Shown here piece after piece: positions 14,613 through 23,660 of a DNA stretch of 43,127 nt. The stretch is taken from IMG/VR virus record IMGVR_UViG_3300020032_000016, positions 1-43,127 of that record; one strand, written 5' to 3'. Numbering within the stretch: position 1 is the stretch's first letter; the number at the start of each line of letters is the position of its first letter. A program made the translations under genes and the position numbers. The notes below the pieces were generated by a model, which searched no databases, had not been told where the DNA came from, and worked only from the letters and a program-made list of their open reading frames with translations. The DNA comes from a virus.

Positions 14613-14712
14613 TAGATTCACTCCTTTCTTGTTGTACTAACTGAATTAACTCTATAATCCCATCTACTACGCTCTCCTTATCTTCTTTTGTGCATTTGCG
14701 AATAATTTCCAT
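14602..14712 (-). CDS. Short acidic/helical peptide, first downstream gene after XRE
   Basis: This 36-aa frame begins MEIIRKCTKEDKESVVDGII. It has one of the best SDs in the window (GAGGAGGTG, 5 nt before ATG) and overlaps the zinc-ribbon start. It is helical and mostly charged. Function unknown; it is called because of the SD and coupling. Confidence 0.5.
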   Translation of the reverse strand: MEIIRKCTKEDKESVVDGIIELIQLVQQERSESNAN

Positions 14713-14713
14713 A

Positions 14714-14911
14714 TTACACCTCCTCGAAAAAGTCTTTTACTTCGCAATTATAAGCTTTTGCAAGTCTCTCTAGGGTTTTCATGGTAGGGTTGGCAGTACC
14801 CCGTTCTGTATCAGCTATAATGCTTTTAGATACACCAGATCGTCTCTCTGCTTCCCTCAAACTCCATCCCAATTTTTCTCTTATTACTTGGAGTTTCTTG
14901 CCGTTGAACAT
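14714..14911 (-). CDS. XRE-family repressor of the early operon
   Basis: This 65-aa protein begins MFNGKKLQVIREKLGWSLRE, followed by AERRSGVSKSIIADTERGTA, a textbook XRE HTH, and MKTLERLAKAYNCEVKDFFE. The start at 14911 follows GAGGTGG; an upstream in-frame ATG at 14941 lacks an SD. It sits directly behind a perfect-consensus promoter whose spacer is occupied by a 16-bp operator, with a second perfect palindromic operator between promoter and gene. Autoregulation is therefore very likely. Confidence 0.8.
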   Translation of the reverse strand: MFNGKKLQVIREKLGWSLREAERRSGVSKSIIADTERGTANPTMKTLERLAKAYNCEVKDFFEEV

Positions 14912-14960
14912 ATAACCACCTCGCTTCGTTATATAAATCAACCTTTAAGTCAATATGCCT

Positions 14961-14976
14961 GGTTGATATATCAACC
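14961..14976. promoter_or_regulatory. Perfect 16-bp palindromic operator
   Basis: GGTTGATATATCAACC is a perfect palindrome. It recurs with 14 of 16 bases at 15015-15030, and a half-site (ATCAACC) lies near 14938-14944. It is the probable binding site of the adjacent XRE repressor. Confidence 0.7.
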
Positions 14977-15008
14977 ATCAATGGTAAAAAAATATTTCTT
15001 TTGTCTAT

Positions 15009-15037
15009 ATTATAGGTTGATTTATCTACCATGTCAA
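15009..15037 (-). promoter_or_regulatory. Consensus early promoter with operator in its spacer
   Basis: Perfect TTGACA (plus 15032-15037) and perfect TATAAT (15009-15014) are 17 bp apart. The spacer contains GGTTGATTTATCTACC (15015-15030), the second operator. Occupation would directly block polymerase. It drives the leftward operon from the XRE gene onward. Confidence 0.8.
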
Positions 15038-15265
15038 GAGTTTTTTAAAATATAATTAGAAATATCTACCGTTTTATCAAAAAGATCTTCCCGATTTTTA
15101 TATTCTTTTTTAAATTGCGCGTTTTTTGCACGCTTTCTGCCTTTATTTTCAATGTTTTAGGGTTTATAATGGTAGCGTGTAAAAAAGTAAAAAAAAGTAA
15201 ATATGAATTATGCTGATTTTAGCCATGAGCCAGTTGAACCAAATATAAACAAAAATTGAGGAACA
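15038..15265. other. Intergenic turn-around region between early and late operons
   Basis: AT-rich spacer with no convincing gene. A TATAAT near 15164 lacks a clear -35 partner, which would suit an activator-dependent late promoter. A further operator-like half-site (TATCTACC) lies near 15063-15070. Short GCGCG/CACGC elements near 15118-15133 are unexplained. Confidence 0.35.
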
Positions 15266-15317
15266 AAAACTCTTATGAGTTTTTATCAGGGTGGTGCCTG
15301 CACTATCCTGATTTTTT
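15266..15317 (+). terminator. Tandem hairpins with U-tract in the late leader
   Basis: The first hairpin is AAAACTC/GAGTTTT (15266-15283). A second, longer stem runs from ATCAGG to CCTGAT (15285-15312) with continuous pairing allowing G-U pairs, followed by TTTTTT. It looks like a strong intrinsic terminator placed before the first late gene, as expected if late expression needs antitermination. Confidence 0.6.
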
Positions 15318-15342
15318 ATGTCCCAATGAAAGGGGATTCATT

Positions 15343-15681
15343 ATGAAAAAAATATTTGTAAGTCATCCATTTACTGGCAATGAAAAAGAAAATAGAGAAA
15401 AAGCAACCAAAGTATGTGAATATATATTAAGGCTTGGACATTTGCCATTAAGCCCGGTACATTGGTGGCCTTTTCTTGAAAAAGACGGCAAATATAGAAA
15501 AGACATAATGGAAGTATGCTATCACATGATAGAGATAGCAGATGAAATTTGGATACATGGGAAATCACCAGGATGTAGAGCGGAAGAAAAATATGCGGAG
15601 AAATTAGGAAAACCGATCCTGAGAAATTATGAAAAAATTAATTTTAAAAAAATGATGGAAGAACCGCCAAGAAAGAGCTGA
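15343..15681 (+). CDS. DUF4406/nucleoside 2-deoxyribosyltransferase-like protein
   Basis: This 112-aa Rossmann-like protein begins MKKIFVSHPFTGNEKENREK and continues LRLGHLPLSPVHWWPFL and EIADEIWIHGKSPGCRAEEK. The order SHPF..N...A, P.SP, and D..W..G.S.G...E matches the DUF4406/deoxyribosyltransferase-like fold. It may cleave or sense nucleoside derivatives. ATG 15343 has SD AAAGGGG; the frame is open further upstream but crosses the terminator hairpins. Confidence 0.65.
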   Translation: MKKIFVSHPFTGNEKENREKATKVCEYILRLGHLPLSPVHWWPFLEKDGKYRKDIMEVCYHMIEIADEIWIHGKSPGCRAEEKYAEKLGKPILRNYEKINFKKMMEEPPRKS

Positions 15682-15690
15682 GGCAATAAT

Positions 15691-15789
15691 ATGAAAGTGA
15701 GAATCTGGATAGAAGAAAACAAAATAAAATGCTGTAGTCAAATGTGTTTAGATAAAACAGAAGGAGGTGGCAATAATGGTAATTACTAA
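15691..15789 (+). CDS. Possible 32-aa peptide before terminase small subunit
   Basis: ATG at 15691 follows GAGGCAATAAT and reads MKVRIWIEENKIKCCSQMCL. It ends 14 nt inside the terminase small gene. The SD is fair and the overlap suits coupling. It is short, so the call is tentative. Confidence 0.35.
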   Translation: MKVRIWIEENKIKCCSQMCLDKTEGGGNNGNY

Positions 15790-16171
15790 AAAAGATAAAA
15801 AAGAAAAATTTCTTGAAGCATTTCGTCAAACCGGCAATGTAACAGAAGCAGCAGAAAAAGCCGGGATAAATCGAGCCACCCCATATAAATGGATGAAAAA
15901 AGATCCTGAATTTGCAAAAGCCTGGGAAGGAGCGCGACAGGAAGCAGCAGATAGGTTAGAAAGAGAAGCTTGGAGAAGAGCTGTAGAAGGAGTAGAAGAA
16001 CCGGTTTATTATAAAGGGAAGCAAATAGATTCTATTAGGAAGTATTCAGATACATTATTAATCTTTTTGCTGAAGGGCAATCGGCCGGAGAAATATGCAG
16101 ATAGGATGAAGCAGGAAATATCCGGTCCAGATGGCGGCCCAATAAAAGTTAAACTGGAAGATTATTTTTAA
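15776..16171 (+). CDS. terS: Terminase small subunit
   Basis: This 131-aa protein has an N-terminal HTH (KEKFLEAFRQTGNVTEAAEK, then GINRATPYKWMKKDP), a DNA-binding domain common to phage TerS. A RREAV-like middle (RAVEGVEEPVYYKGKQ) and LLIFLLKGNRPEKYADR follow, which are characteristic of the family. It would recognise the packaging site and form an oligomer that feeds DNA to TerL. Start ATG 15776 follows GGAGGTGG; the in-frame GTG at 15767 lies within that SD. Confidence 0.88.
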   Translation: MVITKKDKKEKFLEAFRQTGNVTEAAEKAGINRATPYKWMKKDPEFAKAWEGARQEAADRLEREAWRRAVEGVEEPVYYKGKQIDSIRKYSDTLLIFLLKGNRPEKYADRMKQEISGPDGGPIKVKLEDYF

Positions 16172-16285
16172 AATGTCCACGGTACACAAACAAAATGCCA
16201 AAAAATAACAGGAAAATGCGAAAATATACGGGGAAATACTTTAGTGTGCTAAAGCATTGTCCATAGTGGGTGGACAGGTGATAAA
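16172..16285 (+). promoter_or_regulatory. Inverted repeats between terS and terL, possible packaging site
   Basis: CTTTAG/CTAAAG with a TGTG loop (16239-16254) and TGTCCA/TGGACA (16258-16276) are perfect inverted repeats; a further TGTCCA lies near 16174. They have no U-tracts. Their place between terminase genes suggests a pac/cos recognition site or an mRNA structure. Confidence 0.4.
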
Positions 16286-18142
16286 ATGAAGGGGAAAAAG
16301 CAAATCACAGCAGTAGAAATAATAGAAAAAAGGAAAGAACTCTGGCAAAAACATAAAAACATAGAAAAAGACAGGGAATTTATAGAAGCAGTTGCGGATT
16401 TTTTAGTTAGCGAGCGAGGCGAGAAAGTCAGAAAAGAGATACAGGAAAAGCCGGAACTGCTAATTGAATTGTGCTTCGTGATAGTAGATAAGGATAAGAA
16501 TACAGTCCCCTTTTTTCTGAATGAAGTACAAAGAGATTTTGTAAACAGACTTAACAAAGCAAAAGAAGAGTATGAGCAAGGGAAAAGGGTTAGCATAAAA
16601 TTTTTAGTTCTAAAAGGCAGGCAGCAGGGCTTCACGAGTTTTATAACTGCTTACCAATTAGCTTGCACAATAACAAGAAAAAACTTTGAAGGATTTACAG
16701 CTGCAGATGAAGATACAAATACAGCTGCTATATTCGAAAACAAGGCAAAATTCCCTTATGCTAATTTGCCGGAAAAGATAAAACCAACGGAGAAATATAA
16801 CAACAGAAAGCAGCTATTATTTGAAAAACTGCACAGCAGCTGGGAAGTAAAGACTGCTACAAAAAATATGGGCCGGAGTAGAACAATCAACTTTTTTCAT
16901 GGCTCTGAAGTGGCGTTCTGGAAAGATGGGATCAGCGGAGTCCAGGCAGGACTTGGCGAAGCACTTACGAAAGACGCTATACAGATCTTTGAAAGCACAG
17001 CGAATGGATACAACGAATATAAAGACTTGTGGGATTCTGGACAATGGGAAAATTGCTTTTATGAATGGTGGCTTACAAAAGAGTACCAGATTGATTTTGA
17101 AAGTAAAAACAAAGAAAACTGGTTCAAAGAAAAGGTAAAAACTTCAAGTGATTGGATATTCCAACGTTGTAAGTGGCTTTTAGAGGAAAAAGGGTTGTCC
17201 TGGAGGCAAATATATTGGTATTACAATAAGTATAAAGGGTATATTAATAAAGACTTAATCAAACAGGAATACCCCTGCACTCCAGATGAAGCTTTCCTTG
17301 CTTCCGGTAGTTGCGTATTCGACCAGGATATTATCATTCGCCGGAAGGAACACCTCAAAAGGAAATACGAAGAAAATCCTCCCAAGCGGGGATTTTTTCT
17401 TTTTGAGTGGCAGAACCCGGAGGCAAGGGATAGAATCAAAGATGCTTCAATTCGTTTCGTAGAGGACAAGAACGGATATATCACCATATACGAAGAACCA
17501 GAGAAAGGCTATCCATACGTCATAGGTGGAGATACAAAAGGAGAGGGAAGCGACTTCTTCGCTGCAACCGTAATAAACAACGTAACAGGAAAGAGGGTTG
17601 CCACACTTCACGGAAACATGGACCCGGATACGTACACACATCAAGTATATTGTCTAGGCAGATATTACAACGAGGCACTTATCGGGATAGAGATTAACTT
17701 TGACCTTTATCCGGTGAAAGAGTTAGAGAGACTGCGTTATCACAGGCAGTATGTTAGACAGCATTACGACAGTATGACGAATCAGTATCAAAAGAAATTC
17801 GGTTGGAAAACAGACGGTAATACACGGCCAATGATAATTTCAAAAGAGATTACCCTTATTCGGGACAATATAGACCTTTTCACAGATATAGCTTTCCTAG
17901 ACGAATGTTTGAGTTTTGTATATGACGAAAAAGGCAGGCCAGACGCAGAAGCAGGAAAACATGATGATATTCTTTTCTCGGACATGATTGCAGAGGCAAT
18001 TAGAGAGCAACAAACGAGAGAAATAGGACCAGAGCAAATAGAAATTCCTGATGATTTACCAGAAGATGTAAAAGAAGATTTAATGAATGATCCTCGCGCA
18101 TTAGAGTTATTCCTCAAACAACAGAGGGGTGAAATATTATGA
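16286..18142 (+). CDS. terL: Terminase large subunit
   Basis: This 618-aa packaging motor has an ATPase domain with a Walker-A-like KGRQQGFTS near 110-118 and IFESTANGYNEY near 232-243. The C-terminal RNase H-like nuclease begins VIGGDTKGEGSDFFA near 410 and ends with the GKHDDILFSDMIAEA acidic motif. It translocates DNA into the prohead and cuts it. It has full family length and overlaps the portal start by 4 nt. Confidence 0.9.
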   Translation: MKGKKQITAVEIIEKRKELWQKHKNIEKDREFIEAVADFLVSERGEKVRKEIQEKPELLIELCFVIVDKDKNTVPFFLNEVQRDFVNRLNKAKEEYEQGKRVSIKFLVLKGRQQGFTSFITAYQLACTITRKNFEGFTAADEDTNTAAIFENKAKFPYANLPEKIKPTEKYNNRKQLLFEKLHSSWEVKTATKNMGRSRTINFFHGSEVAFWKDGISGVQAGLGEALTKDAIQIFESTANGYNEYKDLWDSGQWENCFYEWWLTKEYQIDFESKNKENWFKEKVKTSSDWIFQRCKWLLEEKGLSWRQIYWYYNKYKGYINKDLIKQEYPCTPDEAFLASGSCVFDQDIIIRRKEHLKRKYEENPPKRGFFLFEWQNPEARDRIKDASIRFVEDKNGYITIYEEPEKGYPYVIGGDTKGEGSDFFAATVINNVTGKRVATLHGNMDPDTYTHQVYCLGRYYNEALIGIEINFDLYPVKELERLRYHRQYVRQHYDSMTNQYQKKFGWKTDGNTRPMIISKEITLIRDNIDLFTDIAFLDECLSFVYDEKGRPDAEAGKHDDILFSDMIAEAIREQQTREIGPEQIEIPDDLPEDVKEDLMNDPRALELFLKQQRGEIL

Positions 18143-20079
18143 GTGTGATGCAGAAAATCAGAGAGAAATTTAACGAATACAAAGAGGAAAAAACTGAACA
18201 AAGAGAACAAGAAGAAAAACTTTTCAAATGGAAAAAGAAACTTGAAAATGCTTTAAGTGAGCATTCGACTTTCAGGGCAAATGTTGACGAGTGGGACGCA
18301 CTTTATCATGGCACACATGGAGTTAGCAATTTGCCAACAACTGCAATGAGCGATCGAACGGACAAGGGAACAGCGCAAGACGCAAGGCAAGTAGTAAATA
18401 TAGTTTTGCAGCTCATAGAAAGCCAAATAGACTTGGATATTCCACAGCCAAACATATTACCTATGGAGTCAGATGATGAACCGGCAGCAGACACAATAGA
18501 AGGAATGTTAAGATATAAAATTAATAACTCTGACATAGAGCGAATAAATGATGAAAACGAACGAATTGTCAAAAAGGCTTCGATATGTTGGTATAAAGTA
18601 TCCTGGAACCCAAACATTGAGAAGCATACATTCACTGGAGATATTGAAATAACTAATCCACACCCGAAAAACGTAATACCGCAACCGGGAGTATACAAAG
18701 TTCAAGACATGGACTATATATTCCATATAGAAAACAGAACGGTTGAATATGTTGCAAGAGAATACGGAAAAGAATATGCCGACATATTGAGAGAAGAAGA
18801 AGCAGAATATGAATTCTTAGAACATGCCGGAGAAAACGAATATAGAGATTACACACGAGACAACGAGACAAACAAAGTTTCAGTTGTTGAATGCTGGTAT
18901 AAAGATGATGAAGGCGATGTTGGACTTTTTGTATGGGCTAATGATGTGATATTAAGAGACGAGCCTAAATTTTTTTATAAACGTATTGAAGCAACAGACG
19001 AAAAAGGCAATGTGAAACAAGAAATGATATTTGAAGAAGAAATGACAATTGTAGATGAAGAAGGAATTGAAAAAACGATCAAAATACCTGCTTACATTCC
19101 TAAGCGTTTTCCTTTTGTTATTCAATACAATATACCGAAAGACAAGTCGATTTACGGGAAATCGGATCCGGAGATTATAAAAGATCAGCAAGAAGCAATC
19201 AAGAAAGTATTAAGTATCCAGGAAGAAAAAATTATAAAGGGAACGACTAAAATATTTACTAATAATCCATGCATAAAAAGTAAAATTACCAATGCGATAA
19301 CAGAAGTGATTTATGATAAAGATTATAAGTCAGGTGTTACTGTAGACGTATTTGACCTAAAAACTTCTGACAATGATTATTTACAATACTTTGAAAGAAT
19401 GCTGCAAAGTGCAAAAGATGTGCTTGGAATACAAGACGCATGGGTTGGCAAGGCTCCAAGCGACATCAGAAGCGGAAAGGCACTTCAACAGTTGGCACAA
19501 AACGCAGCCAATAGAATTTCAACTAAAGTAAATGGTAAACGAATTGCATATAAAGAGCTATATTCAATCATGGTTGATTTTATGCTTGCATTTTATGAAG
19601 AAAAAAGGCCATTTAGAATACTTGGAGACAATAACAAGTATGTCTATGGTATTTTCGACAGAAGTCAGTTGATAAGACAAGACGCTGCCGGAGATTATTT
19701 CTTCCCTGAATTTGATATCACAATAGACACAAGCGAAAAAATGCCGCATGACAAGATGTATCTAATGGACCAGGCTATTCAAATGTTCGAGCGGGGAGCA
19801 ATTGAAGCAATAGACCTCTGGAGCATATTGGAAGATATAGGCTACCCGAAAGCGGGAGAGATAAAAGAAAGATTAATTACAGCCCAACAACAACCAATGC
19901 AAACACAGGACCCAAGGCAGATGTTGGAGCAATTAATAAGTCAGTTTCCGCCTGAACAGCAAGGACAAGTTATAGAATTAATTCAAAGTATGAATGATGA
20001 TACTTTGACAGAGTTAATACAAGCGCCGCCTGAACAACAAGTAAAAATGCTAATGGAGGAATTTAACAGAACTCGATGA
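18139..20079 (+). CDS. Portal protein
   Basis: This 646-aa protein follows TerL directly (ATGA overlap). It has a helical N-terminus, a beta-rich middle (FPFVIQYNIPKDKSIYGKSD), the segment LGIQDAWVGKAPSDIRSGKA, and a long Gln-rich C-terminal tail (from about residue 590). Size, position and the GKA..Q.L segment identify the ring through which DNA enters and leaves the capsid. It is larger than siphophage portals, consistent with a podovirus-type vertex. Confidence 0.85.
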   Translation: MSVMQKIREKFNEYKEEKTEQREQEEKLFKWKKKLENALSEHSTFRANVDEWDALYHGTHGVSNLPTTAMSDRTDKGTAQDARQVVNIVLQLIESQIDLDIPQPNILPMESDDEPAADTIEGMLRYKINNSDIERINDENERIVKKASICWYKVSWNPNIEKHTFTGDIEITNPHPKNVIPQPGVYKVQDMDYIFHIENRTVEYVAREYGKEYADILREEEAEYEFLEHAGENEYRDYTRDNETNKVSVVECWYKDDEGDVGLFVWANDVILRDEPKFFYKRIEATDEKGNVKQEMIFEEEMTIVDEEGIEKTIKIPAYIPKRFPFVIQYNIPKDKSIYGKSDPEIIKDQQEAIKKVLSIQEEKIIKGTTKIFTNNPCIKSKITNAITEVIYDKDYKSGVTVDVFDLKTSDNDYLQYFERMLQSAKDVLGIQDAWVGKAPSDIRSGKALQQLAQNAANRISTKVNGKRIAYKELYSIMVDFMLAFYEEKRPFRILGDNNKYVYGIFDRSQLIRQDAAGDYFFPEFDITIDTSEKMPHDKMYLMDQAIQMFERGAIEAIDLWSILEDIGYPKAGEIKERLITAQQQPMQTQDPRQMLEQLISQFPPEQQGQVIELIQSMNDDTLTELIQAPPEQQVKMLMEEFNRTR

Positions 20080-20259
20080 ACAAGGAAGGAAACATAAACT
20101 TTATAGGGTTTTTAAAAACTTTATAAAGTTTAGTAAGTTTTCTGTAACGGTACTAGGTTAATACTAAAGCTAAACAGTAATTAGATATTTTAAACATAAG
20201 AAATAACGCCTTTTAATGGCGTTTTTATATTTCCAGCACCTTTAAAGGAGGTGAACATC
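20080..20259 (+). terminator. Intergenic region with palindrome and intrinsic terminator
   Basis: A 16-bp perfect palindrome AAACTTTATAAAGTTT lies at 20116-20131. A terminator AACGCC/GGCGTT with U-tract lies at 20205-20226. No gene is seen. The hairpin probably reduces transcription after the packaging genes. Confidence 0.6.
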
Positions 20260-20400
20260 ATGGCTAAGAAGCAAATGCCTATTAAAAAGAAGCAAATGCC
20301 TATTAAAGGGGTATATTCTTACGGAACCCCTACAGGTCAACCTCAAAGCACAAGCAAAATCAAGTATGGTAGTGATTTAAGAGATGGCAAGAAGAAGTAA
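20260..20400 (+). CDS. Small basic protein with internal 7-residue repeat
   Basis: This 46-aa frame begins MAKKQMPIKKKQMPIKGVYS; the KKQMPIK unit comes from a 21-bp tandem duplication. It has an excellent AAAGGAGGTG SD. Very basic, with a Ser/Gly-rich tail. It lies between portal and scaffold, where small head proteins occur. Function unknown. Confidence 0.55.
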   Translation: MAKKQMPIKKKQMPIKGVYSYGTPTGQPQSTSKIKYGSDLRDGKKK

Positions 20401-20468
20401 ATCTTGTCTGACACACCGGAAAGACGGTGTATTACGCTGACGAGCGAAAACGTAAGGAGGAAAATACA

Positions 20469-21308
20469 ATGAAAGATTTGTTAAAAATAAATTTACAATT
20501 ACATGCTGATGAAAACTTAGGCGAAACAGGGGAAGTCGCCGATCCCCAAGACACTGAAACTGACGACGATATCGGAGGCGAAACCGACACTTTAGAAGGT
20601 GGTGGAGAGGTCGCTGGCTCCACAGAAGGAGAAGAAAGAACAAGCAAACAGGACCCTAAAATTGACAGGGCTTTTGCACAGTTGAGAAGAGAAAAAGAAG
20701 AATATGAAAAACAACTAAAAGCAAGAGATGAATGGGTTAAAAATACTTTTGGTGAATATGGCATTGAAACATGGGACGATTATCAAAAGGCAGTTGAACA
20801 GCAACTACAAGCAATGCAAGAGCAATATAGACAACAAAGAGAACAAGAACTAGTGAACATGGGAATAGACCCACAAGTAATAAGAGAAATACTTAAAAAC
20901 GATCCTGAATTTCAGCAACTCAAACAACAAAATGAAATACTAAAACAGCAGAATGAGCAAAGGGAACTTCAACAGCAAGTTCGACAGGAATTTAATGAAT
21001 TAAAAGAAGCATACCCAGAATTAATTAAATCACCTGCCGATATTGATGACGCTACTAAAGAGCGTTGGGAAAAAGGCGGAGTAACTTTGCTCGAAGCATT
21101 TGAATTAAGCAATAGAGCTAAAATCAAAGAATCTGCGCAGCAAAAAGCTAGAAATCAAATGAAAAACCGCAGCCACTTAAAAACTGAAACAGATGGCGCA
21201 GGAGACATTGCAGATGTAAATATTCCGCCCGAAACACTTCAAATGTATAAGGATATAGGCATGACAAAAGAACAAGCTATGAAACATTATAAAAAACTTT
21301 ATAAATAA
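20469..21308 (+). CDS. Capsid scaffolding protein
   Basis: This 279-aa, acidic and highly helical protein has a disordered N-terminus (GETGEVADPQDTETDDDIGG), then long Gln/Glu-rich coiled coil (about 60-190) and a basic C-terminal end (MKHYKKLYK). This composition and its place between portal and major capsid gene are typical of scaffolding. ATG 20469 follows AAGGAGG. An ACACCG/CGGTGT hairpin just upstream (20412-20430) may act on translation. No protease gene is seen. Confidence 0.8.
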   Translation: MKDLLKINLQLHADENLGETGEVADPQDTETDDDIGGETDTLEGGGEVAGSTEGEERTSKQDPKIDRAFAQLRREKEEYEKQLKARDEWVKNTFGEYGIETWDDYQKAVEQQLQAMQEQYRQQREQELVNMGIDPQVIREILKNDPEFQQLKQQNEILKQQNEQRELQQQVRQEFNELKEAYPELIKSPADIDDATKERWEKGGVTLLEAFELSNRAKIKESAQQKARNQMKNRSHLKTETDGAGDIADVNIPPETLQMYKDIGMTKEQAMKHYKKLYK

Positions 21309-21323
21309 AGGAGTGAACTAGAT

Positions 21324-21725
21324 ATGGCTTTTATTTTAGAAAGTACCTATGATGGCGCAGGTACTATTATAGAAAATGAACTTATGATGACTGATAGTGA
21401 AGCTGGTGTTAAAGGTGAAGCGGTTAAAGCAGTATCAGGTAGACTTACCAAGGCTGCTACAACTGATGCGCCGGAGTTTATTCTGGCAAAAACCACTGCT
21501 GCTGGAACTGATGTTGAAACTGAATATATAAGAGTACGTAGAGACCAAGTATTCCTTGCCGATGTAGTAGGAACTATCGCCAATATTGCAGAGGGAGACA
21601 ATGCAGTCGAAATTTCTGATGACGGCCTCTTTGTAAATGCTGATGGCGCTAATACTGCTGGAAGAATAATTATCCATAGCATTGATACAGTAAATAACAA
21701 AGCAAGAGTGTCATTTAATGTATAA
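21324..21725 (+). CDS. Capsid decoration protein (lambda gpD-like)
   Basis: This 133-aa, beta-rich, Ala/Thr-rich protein begins MAFILESTYDGAGTIIENEL. Its length, lack of Cys, and place between scaffold and capsid match head decoration proteins that stabilise the shell. SD AAAGGAG. The family assignment rests on context and composition. Confidence 0.65.
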   Translation: MAFILESTYDGAGTIIENELMMTDSEAGVKGEAVKAVSGRLTKAATTDAPEFILAKTTAAGTDVETEYIRVRRDQVFLADVVGTIANIAEGDNAVEISDDGLFVNADGANTAGRIIIHSIDTVNNKARVSFNV

Positions 21726-21760
21726 CATTTTTAATTTTGCTTAAAAAGGAGTGAGAATAA

Positions 21761-22702
21761 ATGATTATTACTGAAACTAGCGGTAAATTAGATGCTGCAA
21801 TAGGTAAATTTGAAGGTCCAATTTTAGCATATATGGAACAGGAAGAATCCGATTTTGCAAAAGATAGTTTGAAAAAAGTTTTATACAATGTAAAGACCTC
21901 TAAGCATTATTCTGAAAGTATTACCGGATTAACTGGTATTGGCGACTTTGTTGCAACAAATGGGGCAGTACCTTACGATGAATTTGAGGAAGGTTATGCA
22001 AAAACCTTTATTCATCAGGTATTTAAAAAGGGTATTGAAATTGAAAGGGAACTTATTGACGATGCAAGAATTATCGACATGGAAAATAGGGCTGGTGTAT
22101 TAACTAACGCTGCAAACAGAACCATGGAGAAGTTTGTTCATGCTCCATTTAACAATGCTGCTTCTTCAAGTTTTACTCTTGCAGGTAAAGCATTTACTAA
22201 CGTAGGAGCAGACGGTAAACCACTTGCAGACGCAGCTCACCCATCCAAGACAGGGAAGGGGTCAGACCAGTCTAATGTAACTACAAATACATTAACACTT
22301 GCTAATGTTAAGTATGCAGAAGATATGATGAAAAACTTTACTGATGACATAGGAGAAAAAGCTAATGTTAAGCCTGACATGCTTTTCGTACCTTATGAGT
22401 TAAGGAATGAAGCATGGGAAATTGTAAACTCTATTGGTATGCCTGATACTGCCGATAACAATGCTAACCCTTACCAAAATAAATTTAAAGTTGTTGTATC
22501 AGATTGGTTAACAGATACAGATGCTTGGTTTATGATTGATTCACGATATATGAAGAAGTGTTTATATTGGATCGACAGAGTGCCTCTTGAAATTGCTTCT
22601 AAGAAAGATTTCAATACCGATAACTGGCTGATTAAAGGTTACATGAGGTACTCTTTAGGATTCTCTGACTGGCGTTGGTGTGTAGCTAATATTCCTGCAT
22701 AA
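21761..22702 (+). CDS. Major capsid protein (HK97 fold)
   Basis: This 313-aa protein contains FVATNGAVPYDEFEEGYAKT near residues 65-84 and FKKGIEIERELIDD near 90, the E-loop/strand pattern of HK97-type capsids such as those of P22-like and Mu-like phages. A P-domain-like DMLFVPYELRNEAWEIVNS and ending LKGY-like segment (LIKGYMRYSLGFSDWRW) follow. It forms the icosahedral shell. SD AAAGGAG. Confidence 0.85.
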   Translation: MIITETSGKLDAAIGKFEGPILAYMEQEESDFAKDSLKKVLYNVKTSKHYSESITGLTGIGDFVATNGAVPYDEFEEGYAKTFIHQVFKKGIEIERELIDDARIIDMENRAGVLTNAANRTMEKFVHAPFNNAASSSFTLAGKAFTNVGADGKPLADAAHPSKTGKGSDQSNVTTNTLTLANVKYAEDMMKNFTDDIGEKANVKPDMLFVPYELRNEAWEIVNSIGMPDTADNNANPYQNKFKVVVSDWLTDTDAWFMIDSRYMKKCLYWIDRVPLEIASKKDFNTDNWLIKGYMRYSLGFSDWRWCVANIPA

Positions 22703-22749
22703 TCAGGGGCTTTATCTAGCCACTTTTCCTTTGTTTGGAGGTGAAAAAT

Positions 22750-23625
22750 ATGGGTAAAACGCATTTTAGTGGCCCTGTGTATGTTAAAAATAACAAAGTT
22801 TGGCATGCCGGCAATACCCACAAATCCACCCATGCCACAGGCGGAAGCGATGAACTTACGCCTGGAGACATCGGCGCAGAAACCCCCGCAGGCGCGCAGG
22901 CGAAGGTGGATGCTCATAATCAAACACGGAAAGCTCACGGTATAGGATATGCTGCTAGTATAACTGATGCAGGCTGGTATAGGATAGCAAGCAACGGTCC
23001 TGTAGCTGATGGAGAAACTGGTGGGAATAGAGCATTTGCGAAGTTTACAGTTCAGGACAAAACCGCCAATCAGCACAAGGCGATAGTATTCTATGCAGGT
23101 TACCATTACGGCAACCAGCCAACAATAGTACTGCTTGGTAACTCTAAGTACAGTCGCACTGGTCGAATTGCAAAAATAAGACTTATAGAAGGTTCGGCTT
23201 TTGAGGGCGCGGCTGTGGAAGTGTACATCGATGGTAGTGCTACCGTAGAGTTCCAGATTACCGAAAATTTTCAAGACTATGGATGGAATGCGGTAAACTG
23301 GGAAGCTGGTTCTGTCCCAACCGGTTTCACTGTTACGCAGTTAGACTTGGATACGATAGGCGACCCCGTTTTTGCAATTGCCTGCGATAATCAAAATAAC
23401 ATGTTTTATATAGCACGCAACGGAGAGATTGTTGTAAATGGCAAGCAACTTACTGATAATACAGGAATTACAGATGTTTCCTTGCCGGCAGTAACAGGGG
23501 TTGATGGAACCGGCAGTAATGCCGCTTCAAAAGCAGATGTAGATGCTAGATTAACGACAATTGAAACCAAAATTAATGAAATTATTACTGCACTAGAAAA
23601 CGCAGGTATAATTCAAGTAAGTTAA
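22750..23625 (+). CDS. Head-fibre-like structural protein
   Basis: This 291-aa protein has an N-terminal THATGGSDELTPGDIGAE linker, a beta-rich middle and a coiled C-terminal end TTIETKINEIITALENAGI. The C-terminal piece resembles head fibre proteins. The HKSTHA(T/S)GGSDELTP linker recurs in the tail fibre at 28499, so the two share modules. ATG 22750 follows GGAGGTG. It is followed by a terminator and the IscB insertion. Confidence 0.65.
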   Translation: MGKTHFSGPVYVKNNKVWHAGNTHKSTHATGGSDELTPGDIGAETPAGAQAKVDAHNQTRKAHGIGYAASITDAGWYRIASNGPVADGETGGNRAFAKFTVQDKTANQHKAIVFYAGYHYGNQPTIVLLGNSKYSRTGRIAKIRLIEGSAFEGAAVEVYIDGSATVEFQITENFQDYGWNAVNWEAGSVPTGFTVTQLDLDTIGDPVFAIACDNQNNMFYIARNGEIVVNGKQLTDNTGITDVSLPAVTGVDGTGSNAASKADVDARLTTIETKINEIITALENAGIIQVS

Positions 23626-23646
23626 GGGGCATATTTAGCCCCTTTT
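23624..23646 (+). terminator. Terminator after the head-fibre gene
   Basis: AAGGGGC, loop ATATTTA, GCCCCTT then TTC. It lies just upstream of the IscB element. Confidence 0.65.
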
Positions 23647-23660
23647 CTTAATATTTGAGG

